Position numbers and translations under genes: made by a program | In this document: in pieces, positions 7,104 to 15,738 of the stretch | How positions within the stretch are numbered: the first letter of the stretch is position 1 | How the letters are laid out: every line of letters begins with the position of its first letter | Notes under the pieces: model-generated | Databases searched by the model: none | Seen by the model: the letters and a program-made list of their open reading frames with translations, nothing else | What the model was told of the DNA's origin: nothing | NCBI GenBank assembly: GCA_038255145.1 | Contig: JBBSLP010000071.1 | Span: 1-31,409, forward strand | From: WHTX01 sp038255145 | GTDB lineage: Bacteria > Actinomycetota > Acidimicrobiia > Acidimicrobiales > CAIXPF01 | DNA length: 31,409 nt | Reading direction: 5' to 3'

Positions 7104-7409
7104 TCACACCGGGTCGAAGCTGCCCGGGAAACGCCGGCGCAGGTCCTCAGCTGCGGCGTGCTCGACCAGGGCCAGTGTCACCAGGGCCCCGCCCAGGACC
7201 GCCTGGGTCCGGAGAGCCTCGTCGGGCAGCTCCTCGGCGAGGCGTTCACCCAGGCGGACGACCAGCTGGGCGAGCCCGGGGAAGTCGTCGACCAGCGCGT
7301 CCACCATCACGCCTGCCTCCTCGAGCTGGTCGCACTTGTCGAAGGCCCCGTCGACCGCGTCCCGCGCCCGGCCCGGGTCGAGGGACGCCAGCTCCTCCAG
7401 CAGCCCCAC
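7104..7409 (-). CDS. Small hypothetical protein coupled to haloperoxidase-like gene
   Basis: A 101-residue, mainly helical, acidic protein starting at GTG 7409 (VGLLEELASLDPGRARDAVD). It contains leucine-rich helices (LAQLVVRLGERLAEELPDEA and VLGGALVTLALVEHAAAEDL) and no signal peptide or clear TM segment. I do not recognise a family. It starts three bases after the stop of the haloperoxidase-like gene (TGA at 7413-7415), so it is the second gene of that operon and probably translationally coupled. A helical cytoplasmic accessory is possible but unproven. Confidence 0.65.
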   Translation of the reverse strand: MGLLEELASLDPGRARDAVDGAFDKCDQLEEAGVMVDALVDDFPGLAQLVVRLGERLAEELPDEALRTQAVLGGALVTLALVEHAAAEDLRRRFPGSFDPV

Positions 7410-7412
7410 GGC

Positions 7413-8747
7413 TCAACCACACCCGTTGACGGGCCGGAAGTGGCGCTCGAGCGCCCACCTCGCCACGTCGTGGCCCAGGGCGTTGCCGTCGACCATCGCC
7501 TTGCGGAAGTGGATCCCCAGCCAGATGCGCCCGTTCATGGCGTCCTCGTCGAGCTGGTCCGGCGTGCTGAACGTGCGCGTCGTGCCGGTGGGGACCGACG
7601 CCACCTCGAGGCCGATGTCCTCGCCGAAGAGGTGCTCGAGCGCCTCGGTGACCGCACCCGTCAGGCACGCGTGCCCGCTGGGGTAGTCGGGGTACGGCGG
7701 GTCGACCAGCAACGGGGCCCACGCGGGGTCGGCCGTCGTAGCCGGGTTGCCGTCCTCGTCGGCCCGGTGGATGGCCGTGCTCGGGCGCCAGAACGGCTGC
7801 TCGTACTTGACCCGCCAGCAGGCGACGAGCGCGTCGGCGGCCGTGGCGCCCACCACGGCGAACATCCGAGCCCGGGCCACCAGGTCCAGGTCACGTTGCT
7901 CGGCCAGGAACCGGAGGGCGTCCTGGTACTGGCGCACTGGGTTGTCGCTCCAGAAGCGCGCCGTCTCGGTCTGGGCTGCGCTGCGCGCCGTGCTGTCCGC
8001 CGCGCCCATGGTCGCCACCTCCTCGAAGTCGGCGGCGTACTCATCGCTGGCCGGGTCGTAGGGCCCCGGCACGACGATCTGGTCGGCCGACTCCAGAACC
8101 AGTGGGCGGACGAAGCCCAGCCACGGTGCCACCATGGGGGCGTGGGCCGGTGGTGTCGGCTCCCACACCCCCGGTCCCGGGGTTGTCTCGAGGACGATGT
8201 CGGCGTTGCGGCCGTCGTCCGCCCGGTCGGCCAGCACCGCGGCCGCCACCCGCCGTCCCACCCGCGCCCCTCGGGCTGTCGCCTCGTTCGCCAGCCCGCC
8301 GAGGCCGTCCAACGTGGCCGCGTGGTCGGCGGCCAGCGCAGCGGCCGAGGCGGGGAAGTACGCAGCCAGCACCTGGTAGGCGGCGGTGGCAGCCGCGGCC
8401 GCAGCTGAGGCGTTGCCCCGCGCCGGGCTCGACACCGAGTGCGGTTCGTACCCGCCCTCCACGGAAACCACGGCGTCGTAGACCGCCGTGGACACGATGC
8501 CGAAGTACAGCTGGCCCACGGGCGCCGGCAGCATGGCCTCCTGGAAGATGGTCCGGCTGGCGATGGCGTTCCACCCATCGATCACGGTCGGGTCCTCGTG
8601 CCCGGCGCGCACGTCCACCACCGGGCTGGCGCCGGCCGGCGCCGCCCAGCCAGCGGGCCCGGTCACCCCGGCCACCGCGGCCAAGGCCAGGGCCAAGCCC
8701 GTGGCCCCTCGTCGGAAGCGAGTCGCCCCCCGCCACTGATCGCCCAT
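7413..8747 (-). CDS. Secreted vanadium-dependent haloperoxidase-family protein
   Basis: A 444-residue protein of the vanadium haloperoxidase/PAP2 superfamily. An N-terminal export signal (RRGATGLALALAAVAGVTG) ends around APAGAS. The vanadate/phosphate-binding set is visible: Lys and Arg in VKYEQPFWRPSTAI, Ser-Gly-His in YPDYPSGHACLTGA, and Arg plus the apical His in GRIWLGIHFRKAM. Known relatives oxidise halides with peroxide or act as acid phosphatases; which applies here cannot be decided. ATG 8747 is preceded by AAGGGAG. It is the first gene of a two-gene operon with the small ORF at 7104-7409. Confidence 0.9.
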   Translation of the reverse strand: MGDQWRGATRFRRGATGLALALAAVAGVTGPAGWAAPAGASPVVDVRAGHEDPTVIDGWNAIASRTIFQEAMLPAPVGQLYFGIVSTAVYDAVVSVEGGYEPHSVSSPARGNASAAAAAATAAYQVLAAYFPASAAALAADHAATLDGLGGLANEATARGARVGRRVAAAVLADRADDGRNADIVLETTPGPGVWEPTPPAHAPMVAPWLGFVRPLVLESADQIVVPGPYDPASDEYAADFEEVATMGAADSTARSAAQTETARFWSDNPVRQYQDALRFLAEQRDLDLVARARMFAVVGATAADALVACWRVKYEQPFWRPSTAIHRADEDGNPATTADPAWAPLLVDPPYPDYPSGHACLTGAVTEALEHLFGEDIGLEVASVPTGTTRTFSTPDQLDEDAMNGRIWLGIHFRKAMVDGNALGHDVARWALERHFRPVNGCG

Positions 8748-8857
8748 CTCTCTCCCTTTCGTCCTTCGCGCCGCGCGCCCGATGCGCCGGCCTGCTGGTC
8801 GTTCTCGTGCACCCCCCGCCCAACGCGGTCCCGCCTCACCACCCCCGCCGGGCGAGC

Positions 8858-10042
8858 TCAACCCCATCGCTGGGGGTCGTCGGGGTCGATGCCGAGGCAG
8901 AGCTTGCCCACCAGCTCGTGGGCCAACAGGTTGCCGCCGGGGTGGAACCGACCCATGCGGGCATCACGCAACAGCTGCTCGAGGCGGTTGCTGCGGAACA
9001 CCGCCGCTCCACCGGACAGGTCCATGGCCCGGTCGACCACCTCGACGGCCTTGCAGATGACGAAGTACCGCGCCCCGATCAGCCGCACCGGCCAATCGGC
9101 GTGGGGCTTGCCGGCGGCCCAGTCGGCACAGGTGGTGTCGAGCAGGGCCTGGGCGGCGTCGAGGGCGATGCGCATCTCGGACACCTCGTGCTGGACGCCG
9201 GGGTGGTACGCCATCGAGCGGGTCAGCGCGATCGACGACCGCTTGGGCAGGTTGGCGATGGTGAGGTCGAACGCACGCCGGGCCATGCCCAGGTACACCG
9301 TGGCGAACCCGAGCAGGCCCCAGGCGAACACGCCGAGCTGGAACGGTCCGGCCCCGGCGAAGCCGGCCGGGCAGACCAGGGGGCACTGGGCGTCGGGCAC
9401 GAACACGTCGTGGAGCACGGTGTCGTGGCTCTGGGTGGCCCGCATGCCCAGCGTGTCCCAGGTCTCGACGACCTGCACGCCCGGGGCGTCGCGGGTGACG
9501 AAGCCGTGGACCATGCGCGGCGCGGCCGGGTCGGAGGTGTCCATGGCGTGGAACCCGCCGTAGGTCCACACGGGCGACAGTGAGCCGAAGATCTTGTGGC
9601 CGTCGATGCGCCAGCCGCCGTCGACGCGCCGGGCCTTGGTCGTGGACAGCAGCAGGGGGATGTCGTTGCCGGGCTCGCCGTGCAGGGCGGCGAACACCTC
9701 GCCCTGGGCCGCCTTCTCCAGGATCCATCGGCACGAGGTGTCGCCCGCCCGCAGCAGGTCGGCGGCCACACCCGTCCAGTACACGTGCATGTTGACGGCC
9801 AGGGCGGTCGGGGCGGCGTGGTAGGCCAGGCGGGCCTGCAGCGGCGCCACCTGGTCGAGGCCGAGGCCGGCGCCACCCAGCTCGGTGGGCACCGCGGCCA
9901 GCAGGTAGCCCGAGCGGGCGAGCTCGTCCCAATCCTCCTGGAAGAAGCGGTTCTCGCGGTCGTACACGGCGGCCCGCTCGTCGAAGCGGGCGAGCATGTC
10001 GTCGGTGAGCAGGCGCGCAGGATCGAGCGCGGTGGTGGACAT
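8858..10042 (-). CDS. Acyl-CoA dehydrogenase-family flavoprotein
   Basis: A 394-residue protein with the three acyl-CoA dehydrogenase parts: an N-terminal helical domain (LARSGYLLAAVPTELGGAGL), a middle beta domain (RRVDGGWRIDGHKIFGSLSP, then WDTLGMRATQSHDTVLHDVF), and a C-terminal helical bundle (LSGGAAVFRSNRLEQLLRDA). The C-terminus reads MGRFHPGGNLLAHELVGKLC. I do not see the usual catalytic Glu motif (YEG), and a His lies in this region instead, as in the DszC/hydroxylase-like side branch. It may be an atypical dehydrogenase or a flavin-dependent monooxygenase. ATG 10042 is preceded by GGGAGGT. The downstream haloperoxidase gene starts 110 bp away, so it is probably transcribed separately. 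Confidence 0.88.
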   Translation of the reverse strand: MSTTALDPARLLTDDMLARFDERAAVYDRENRFFQEDWDELARSGYLLAAVPTELGGAGLGLDQVAPLQARLAYHAAPTALAVNMHVYWTGVAADLLRAGDTSCRWILEKAAQGEVFAALHGEPGNDIPLLLSTTKARRVDGGWRIDGHKIFGSLSPVWTYGGFHAMDTSDPAAPRMVHGFVTRDAPGVQVVETWDTLGMRATQSHDTVLHDVFVPDAQCPLVCPAGFAGAGPFQLGVFAWGLLGFATVYLGMARRAFDLTIANLPKRSSIALTRSMAYHPGVQHEVSEMRIALDAAQALLDTTCADWAAGKPHADWPVRLIGARYFVICKAVEVVDRAMDLSGGAAVFRSNRLEQLLRDARMGRFHPGGNLLAHELVGKLCLGIDPDDPQRWG

Positions 10043-10102
10043 GGTGACCTCCCGGTCGTGGATGGGCTGGTTGTGGGTGTGCAGGCCTGCGGCCGGCGAC
10101 GC

Positions 10103-10360
10103 TCAGGTCGTGGGTAGCGGACCGAACTGGGCGACGGGCACCACGACGTCGGCGGGGATGCCCAGGCGGGCGGCGGCCTCGCGGATGGCCTCGGGGCTGG
10201 GTGCCTCGTAGAGGCAGTAGGTCTTCTTCTTGTCCGCCGACAGGAAGGAGTAGATCCAGCGCACGCCGACCTCGTCGTTCACGGACCTGATCCCGGCCTG
10301 GTCGAGGGCGTCGAGGTCGAGCCCTTCGACGAAGTGCCGCTCGATCACGAAGAGTGCCAT
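10103..10360 (-). CDS. DUF4242 (SCO4226-like, nickel-binding type) small protein
   Basis: An 85-residue ferredoxin-like protein: MALFVIERHFVEGLDLDALD, then GVRWIYSFLSADKKKTYCLY and EAPSPEAIREAAARLGIPAD. These are the family's conserved stretches (R-x-W, K-T-Y-C-x-Y-E-A, a helix, I-P-A-D). A Streptomyces member binds nickel; whether this one does is inference. ATG 10360 has GGGAGGG upstream and is preferred to an extension of about 30 residues. It precedes the acyl-CoA dehydrogenase-like gene by 60 bp on the same strand, so a two-gene transcript is plausible. It diverges from the large LuxR regulator, sharing a 180-bp control region. Confidence 0.85.
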   Translation of the reverse strand: MALFVIERHFVEGLDLDALDQAGIRSVNDEVGVRWIYSFLSADKKKTYCLYEAPSPEAIREAAARLGIPADVVVPVAQFGPLPTT

Positions 10361-10414
10361 GGAGTCGTCCCTCCCATCGTGTCCTCCATCGCTCCTGGCT
10401 CGGAAGACCTCAGG

Positions 10415-10468
10415 GCGAAACGTAACCACGGCCTCCGCTCTCGTCATGACCAGTGTTGGCCGTTTCGC
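10415..10468. promoter_or_regulatory. Inverted repeat GCGAAACG/CGTTTCGC in divergent control region
   Basis: GCGAAACG at 10415-10422 and its exact reverse complement CGTTTCGC at 10461-10468 lie 38 bp apart in the 180-bp region between the DUF4242 gene and the LuxR-type regulator. The flanks (GGGCGAAACGTAACC and, read on the other strand, GGTAGCGAAACGG) are also similar. They are candidate paired operator half-sites. Confidence 0.5.
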
Positions 10469-10540
10469 TACCACCGCGTGCGGGTTGGGTGTACAACGGC
10501 AGTAGTCACATCTGACCATCGCACGGAAGCGAGGGCTCGA

Positions 10541-13500
10541 GTGACCACAGCGACCTCCACCATCGTGTTCACGGACGTCGTGGACTCGACGGCGTTGCGG
10601 GCGGCTCTGGGTGAGGAGGCTGCGGACCAGCTGTTCCGAGGCGTCCAGGCCGACCTCGCCGCGGTGGTGGCCGGGCACGGGGGGCGGGTCGTGAAGACCG
10701 CCGGCGACGGCCTCATGGCCGCGTTCGACTCCGCCACCGATGCCGTACGGGCGGCGATCGCCATCCAGGTCGCGGCGGCGGGGCGGTCCGAGGGCATCAG
10801 CGTCCGGGTCGGCGCGGCCACGGGTGACGTCAGCTGGGAGGACGGGGATTGCTTCGGGCTGCCGGTGGTGACCGCGGCCCGCCTCGAGGCGGCGGCCCAC
10901 GCCGGACAGATCCTGGTCAACAACCTGGTGCGCTCATTGGCCGGAGATCGCTCGTCAGCGGCATTCACGTCGGTGGGGCCGCTCGACCTCAAGGGCCTGC
11001 CCGATCCCGTCCGCGCCTTCGAGGTGGCGTGGACGCCCCCGGAGGTGCCGTCTGCCACGACCGAGGTGAGGTACCTGGTGCCCTGCCCGGCTCCCATCGG
11101 GGCGGCCCCCGCCTTCCCCTTCGTGGGCCGCGAGCACGAGCGGGGGGAGCTCGAGGCGGCGTGGGCTGCGGTGCTGGCCGGGCAGCGCCGAACCGTGCTG
11201 GTCGGCGGCGAGGCCGGGGCGGGCAAGACCCGCCTCGCCTTCGAGTTCGCCCGTCGGTGCCAGGCCGACGGTGCCGCCGTGCTGCTCGGCACCTGTGACG
11301 CCGAGCTCGCCATCCCCTACCAGCCCTGGGTGCAGGCGCTCGACCACCTGCTGCGGGCCACCCCGGCCGACGTGGCCGCAACCATGAGCGAGGACCTGGC
11401 CGAGGTGTCGGTGCTCGTCCCCCAGCTCGAGCGCCTGGTGCCGGGGTTGCGTCGCCCGCCGCCAGCGGACCCCGAGACCCAGCGTCACCGGCTTTTCAAC
11501 GCCGTCGACGCCGTCCTCGCCGACGCCGGCCGCCGGTGGCCCACGGTGGTCGTCGTGGACGACCTGCACTGGGCGGGCGCCCAGACCCTGGCCCTGCTCC
11601 GCCACCTCACCCGGTCGGCCGGGGCCGCCCGCCTGCTCGTGGTGGGGACGTTCCGGGACACCGGCGACGAGCTCACCGAGCCGCTGGCCGGGTGCCTGGC
11701 CGACCTGCGCCGGTCGGAAGCCACGACGAGGTTGCGACTGAGCGGCCTCGACGTGGGCGGCGTCGAGCGCTTCGTCGCCGGTGTCGTGGGTCACGAGCTC
11801 GACCACGACCTGCGCCACGTGGCCCAGCAGCTGGCCGAGCACAGCGGCGGCAACGCCTTCTTCATCGGGGAGCTGTGGCGGCACGTGGTGGCCGAGGGCG
11901 CCGTGCGGCCCCGGCCCGGGGGCTGGGCGGTGGAACGCGGTGCGGTGCTGGTCGGCGTACCGGACAGCGTGCGCGAGGTGGTGGGACAGCGCCTGACCCG
12001 GCTGTCCGGCGGCGCCCGTCGGGTCGTCCAGCTGGCGGCCATCGCCGGGCTGCGCGTCGAGCTCCGCATACTCGTCGATGCCGTCGACCTCCCGGCCGAC
12101 GACGTCGGGGCCAGCCTGGACGAGCTGGTCGAGGCCAAGCTGCTCCACGAGATCGGCGGCGTCGCGCCCATGTACCAGTTCGCCCACGCCATCGTGCGCG
12201 ACACCGTCGAGCGGTCGGTCCCGTCCTCGGCCCGGGCCCGGTCACACCTGCGGCTGGCCGAGGCCTACGAGCGGGTGTACGAGGCCGACCGTCGGCCGGT
12301 CCTGGCCCCCCTGGCCCGCCACTTCGCCGGTGCGTCGGGCGCCGGAGCGACGCCGAAGGCGCTCTACTACCTGCGCCGGGCCGGTGCGCAGGCGCTTCGC
12401 GCCGTCGCCTACGAGGAGGCCATCGGGCACCTGCAGGTGGCGCTGGAGCTCGGCCCGCTGCCCGCGGATCGCGTGGACACCCTCCTGCTGCTGGGCGAGG
12501 CCCGCTCGCGGCACGGGCAGGCCCGGGAGGCGATGGACGACTTCGCCGAGGCCTTCGCCGCCGCCCGTGAGCTGGGCCTGATCTCGGAAGCGGTCAAAGC
12601 GGCGGCCGGCTTCGACGAGGCGGTGCAGCTGCCGGGGCACCCGGGTGACCAGGCGGTGGAGATCGTGTCCCAGGCCCTGGCCCTGGTGGGCCCGGAGGAC
12701 GGCCTGCTCCGCACGCAGTTGCAGGCCTCGCTGGCCCGGGCCCTGGCCATGGCGGGACGGGCCGACGAGGCCTTGCGCACGGGTGAGGAGGCCCTGGCTG
12801 CGGCCCGGGAGCATGGTGATCCCGCGGTGTTGATGGCGGCGCTGCAGTGCGCCCTCGTCTACTCGGTGGAACCTCACCGGTACCTGCGGGATGCGGAGGA
12901 GGTGGCCGAGCTGTCGGCCCGGCTCGGCGACCGGTGGGCCTACGCCTTCGCCCTCGGGTGCCGGGTGCGCGGCCTGATGCTGACCGGTCGGATGGCAGAG
13001 GCCCGCCTCACCGTGCAGGCTCACGAGCGAGCCGCCCGCGAGGGCCGGTTCGTGCTGTACCGGTACATGGCCATGAGCTTCGACGTGATGCTGGCCGTCA
13101 TCGACGGCCGCTTCGACGACGCCGAGCAGGTGGCCGATCGGGCCCACGAGTTCGGCGCCTCGGCCCGCATCGACTTCGACGCCGGCGTCTACGGCGTGCA
13201 GATGTACGTGATCCGCGCCGAACAGGGGCGCCTGCACGAGGTGGCCCCCGTGTTGCGGTTGGCGGCGGCGCTGGCTCCCGACCAACCGATCTGGCGTCCC
13301 GGTCTGGCCGCCCTCTTCGCCGAGACCGGGATGCTGGAGGAGGCGCGCCTGGCCTTCGACCGCCTCGCCGCCGATGACTTCGCCGGCGTGCCCCGTGACG
13401 CCATGTGGCCGGCCAGCCTCACCTTCCTGGCCGACGTGTGCGCCGACCTCGGGGACCGGGACCGGGCCGCGGTCCTGTACGAGGCACTCCAGCCCTTCCG

Positions 13501-14032
13501 GGGCTTCCCCATGATGGTGGGCTTCACCATCTGCCTCGGCCCCGCCGAGCGGCTCATGGGCCGGCTCGCCGCCCTGGAGGGACGCCGGGCCGCCGCCGCC
13601 GCGCACTTCGCCGCCGCCCTCGACCTGGCCGAGCGGAGCGATTCCCCGGTGTGGCGGGCCCACGCCCAGGCGGACTGGGCGCTGGCCCTGGGAGACCGGC
13701 CCGACCTGCTGGAGGCGGCCCGGGCCACCGCCCGCGACCTGGGCATGGGTGGGCTGTTGGCTCGCAGCGATGCGGCCGCCGCCGCGGCGCACCCGATCCC
13801 GTCGCCAGCGCGACCGCTGGCCCTGGACCGCGTCGACGGCTTGTCGGCTCGCGAGGTCGAGGTGCTACGCCTCGTGGCCGCAGGCCGGTCCAACCGGGAG
13901 ATCGGCCAGCAGCTGTTCATCAGCCCCAACACCGCGGCCAACCACGTGCGGTCGATCCTGCAGAAGACGGGCTCGGCCAACCGGGCCGAGGCCACGGCCT
14001 ACGCGGCCCGCCACGGCCTGCTGGACACCTGA
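10541..14032 (+). CDS. Large regulator: class III cyclase-like + AAA ATPase + LuxR HTH
   Basis: A 1163-residue protein from GTG 10541 (GAGGG upstream). Residues 1-165 form a class III nucleotidyl cyclase-like domain: metal-binding Asp12 (IVFTDVVDST) and Asp56 (TAGDGLMAAF) are present, and Arg114 is kept (TAARLEAAA). The usual transition-state Asn three positions before it is Thr111, so catalysis is doubtful. An ATPase domain follows, with Walker A GGEAGAGKT (222-230) and Walker B VVVVDDLHWA. A helical TPR-like region fills the centre. The C-terminus is a LuxR helix-turn-helix (LSAREVEVLRLVAAGRSNRE). This is a LAL/MalT-like design in which ligand and ATP binding control DNA binding. The ligand and targets are unknown; the neighbours suggest autoregulation or control of the DUF4242 operon. 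Confidence 0.93.
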   Translation: MTTATSTIVFTDVVDSTALRAALGEEAADQLFRGVQADLAAVVAGHGGRVVKTAGDGLMAAFDSATDAVRAAIAIQVAAAGRSEGISVRVGAATGDVSWEDGDCFGLPVVTAARLEAAAHAGQILVNNLVRSLAGDRSSAAFTSVGPLDLKGLPDPVRAFEVAWTPPEVPSATTEVRYLVPCPAPIGAAPAFPFVGREHERGELEAAWAAVLAGQRRTVLVGGEAGAGKTRLAFEFARRCQADGAAVLLGTCDAELAIPYQPWVQALDHLLRATPADVAATMSEDLAEVSVLVPQLERLVPGLRRPPPADPETQRHRLFNAVDAVLADAGRRWPTVVVVDDLHWAGAQTLALLRHLTRSAGAARLLVVGTFRDTGDELTEPLAGCLADLRRSEATTRLRLSGLDVGGVERFVAGVVGHELDHDLRHVAQQLAEHSGGNAFFIGELWRHVVAEGAVRPRPGGWAVERGAVLVGVPDSVREVVGQRLTRLSGGARRVVQLAAIAGLRVELRILVDAVDLPADDVGASLDELVEAKLLHEIGGVAPMYQFAHAIVRDTVERSVPSSARARSHLRLAEAYERVYEADRRPVLAPLARHFAGASGAGATPKALYYLRRAGAQALRAVAYEEAIGHLQVALELGPLPADRVDTLLLLGEARSRHGQAREAMDDFAEAFAAARELGLISEAVKAAAGFDEAVQLPGHPGDQAVEIVSQALALVGPEDGLLRTQLQASLARALAMAGRADEALRTGEEALAAAREHGDPAVLMAALQCALVYSVEPHRYLRDAEEVAELSARLGDRWAYAFALGCRVRGLMLTGRMAEARLTVQAHERAAREGRFVLYRYMAMSFDVMLAVIDGRFDDAEQVADRAHEFGASARIDFDAGVYGVQMYVIRAEQGRLHEVAPVLRLAAALAPDQPIWRPGLAALFAETGMLEEARLAFDRLAADDFAGVPRDAMWPASLTFLADVCADLGDRDRAAVLYEALQPFRGFPMMVGFTICLGPAERLMGRLAALEGRRAAAAAHFAAALDLAERSDSPVWRAHAQADWALALGDRPDLLEAARATARDLGMGGLLARSDAAAAAAHPIPSPARPLALDRVDGLSAREVEVLRLVAAGRSNREIGQQLFISPNTAANHVRSILQKTGSANRAEATAYAARHGLLDT

Positions 14033-14147
14033 TCGCCTGGTACCCCACGGGGGGACGGAGCCTGGCCACCCGGCTCAGCCGGCGTCGTCGGGGGTGGGTT
14101 CCGACAGGTGGCGGTAGTCCCGCCTGCTCACGACCGCTCCTACCCCG

Positions 14148-14187
14148 CGTCACCGGGCCCCACCTGTCGTGGCGGGACCCGGTGACG
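14148..14187. terminator. Probable bidirectional terminator hairpin
   Basis: CGTCACCGGG (14148-14157) and CCCGGTGACG (14178-14187) form a perfect 10-bp stem. Inside the 20-nt loop, CCAC and GTGG can pair again. It lies between the convergent stops at 14032 (plus) and 14208 (minus), where a shared terminator is expected. There is no long T-tract, as is common in very GC-rich actinobacteria. Confidence 0.65.
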
Positions 14188-14207
14188 TTAACGCTGGAGG
14201 GGCAGGG

Positions 14208-15569
14208 TCAGCCGACCGGGATGGCCTCGCCGTCGATGGTGAAGGCGCCGCCGACGTTGAACACGTCACGACCCTTGGGAGCCCAGTTGCCGCCCACGTC
14301 GGTGCCGGTGACGGTGAAGGTGCCGGCGGCCGAGTTCCACAGGCCGCCGCCCTCGTTGGTGGCCCCGTTGCGGAACACCGCGCTGCCGGTCATGGTCACC
14401 GAACCGGCCCCGGTGATGTGCACGCCACCGCCGTTGCCCGGCGTCGGGCCGGTCTCGTTGTAGGCGATGACGACGCCGTCGAGCACGGTGGTGCCGGCGT
14501 CGGCCTCGATGGCGCCGCCGGCCCGCACCGCGGTGTTCTCCCGCAGGCCCGACCACTTCACCGACAGGGTCCCGCCGTCGTTGAGGATGCCACCCCCCGA
14601 CCCCGCGGCGCCGTCGGCCACGTTGGCGGCGATGGTGGTCTTGATCACGTCGAGGGCGCCGCCGTCGTTGAACAGCCCGCCACCACCCTGGTCGGCGGCC
14701 GGTCCGCTGGCCACGTTGCCCGACACCTCGCTGTAGCCCACGACCATGACGCCGGTGGCCGAGTTCCACAGCCCGCCACCCTCGGCCGTTGCCGTGTTGC
14801 CGGTCACCGTGCTGTGCCACACCTCGACCGCCCCCGCCCCGGTCAGGTGGAGCCCGCCGCCGTTGCCCGGTGTCGGTCCCGTGTCGTTGTCCGACAGGTC
14901 GACGCCGTCGAGGACGGTGGTGCCGGCCAGGGCCTCGATGCCGCCGCCGGCCCGGGTGGCCGTGTTGCCGGTGATCGAGGTGCCCTCGACGTCGAGGGCG
15001 CCGCCGTTGTTGAACACACCGCCGCCCGACGCTCCCGTGCCCACGGCCACGCTGTCGGTCACCGAACCGCCCTTCAGGGTCAGCGACCCGGCACTGCGGT
15101 AGGCGCCACCGCTCTCGGTCTCGGGCGGCGCCCCCCCGGTGACGTGCAGTTCGCGCACCTCGAGCTCGCCGCCCACGGCGACATCGAAGGCCCGGTCCAG
15201 GCCCAGGCCGTCCACCGTGGCCCCGTCGCCCAGCAGCACGATGATGCCGCTCACGTCGAGGTCACCGCTGGCCCCGGCGTCCTCGGACGCTCCGGCCAGG
15301 GTGAGCTCGTAGGTGGGGAACTGGCCGGCGTAGATGTGGAACATGCCGCCCGTGGCGTTGGCCTCCTGCACGGCGGCCCGCAGCGAGCACAGGCCGTCGG
15401 CGTCGGCGCACTCGCCGTCACCGGGGGCCACGTCGACCGAATCCGACGCCGTGCTGAGGGACAGGTCGGTCCAATCGTCCTGGGCTCCGGCCACGGAGGG
15501 CACGAAGGGCGCCGCCAGCATCGCCGCACCGGCCAGGGCCATCACGGAACGGGTTCTCGTCACGCGCAT
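14208..15569 (-). CDS. Secreted CSLREA-domain parallel beta-helix protein
   Basis: A 453-residue protein. A Sec signal peptide (SVMALAGAAMLAAPFVPSVAGA, cleavage near residue 29) is followed by a CSLREA-type segment (residues 54-71, CADADGLCSLRAAVQEAN). The rest is Gly/Asn/Thr-rich, with repeated GGGLWN, GGGVFNNGG, TTVLDGV and GNTAT rungs typical of a right-handed beta helix. Two Cys near residues 54 and 61 may pair. ATG 15569 has GAGGAGG upstream. No cell-wall anchor, autotransporter or catalytic motif is evident, so it is probably an extracellular or surface structural/adhesive protein, or an inactive polysaccharide-binding fold. It diverges from the ECF sigma gene at 15739 and may be one of its targets. 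Confidence 0.85.
   Translation of the reverse strand: MRVTRTRSVMALAGAAMLAAPFVPSVAGAQDDWTDLSLSTASDSVDVAPGDGECADADGLCSLRAAVQEANATGGMFHIYAGQFPTYELTLAGASEDAGASGDLDVSGIIVLLGDGATVDGLGLDRAFDVAVGGELEVRELHVTGGAPPETESGGAYRSAGSLTLKGGSVTDSVAVGTGASGGGVFNNGGALDVEGTSITGNTATRAGGGIEALAGTTVLDGVDLSDNDTGPTPGNGGGLHLTGAGAVEVWHSTVTGNTATAEGGGLWNSATGVMVVGYSEVSGNVASGPAADQGGGGLFNDGGALDVIKTTIAANVADGAAGSGGGILNDGGTLSVKWSGLRENTAVRAGGAIEADAGTTVLDGVVIAYNETGPTPGNGGGVHITGAGSVTMTGSAVFRNGATNEGGGLWNSAAGTFTVTGTDVGGNWAPKGRDVFNVGGAFTIDGEAIPVG
14283..15029 (-). repeat. Internal duplication in the beta-helix gene (143-residue period)
   Basis: Residues about 181-286 (15029-14712) align without gaps with residues about 324-429 (14600-14283) at an offset of exactly 143 residues. 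Landmarks are GGGVFNNGG with GGGILNDGG, GTTVLDGV in both, GPTPGNGGGLH with GPTPGNGGGVH, and GGGLWNSA in both. An extra partial rung (GGGGLFNDGG, about 295-304) sits between the copies. Confidence 0.85.
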
Positions 15570-15738
15570 CGACTGCCTCCTCGGGTTGCACGCCCCGTCG
15601 GCGTGTGACCGCTCCTTGACGGTCGACGCCGATCCGTCACAGGAGGCGCCGGCGGGACCGTCGATGGCAGGCTGCCCGTCGATGGACGGGGGATGAGGTC
15701 AGTGACGGACCGGCAGGAACGGTCATGATGGGGGTGTC

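Noticed and set aside
12242..13792. 516-codon minus-strand open frame inside the LuxR regulator
   Set aside because: Antisense shadow; the plus frame has cyclase, Walker and LuxR motifs throughout.
15589..15605. CACGCC/GGCGTG hairpin upstream of the beta-helix gene
   Set aside because: A 6-bp stem is too common in such GC-rich DNA to call a riboswitch or terminator.
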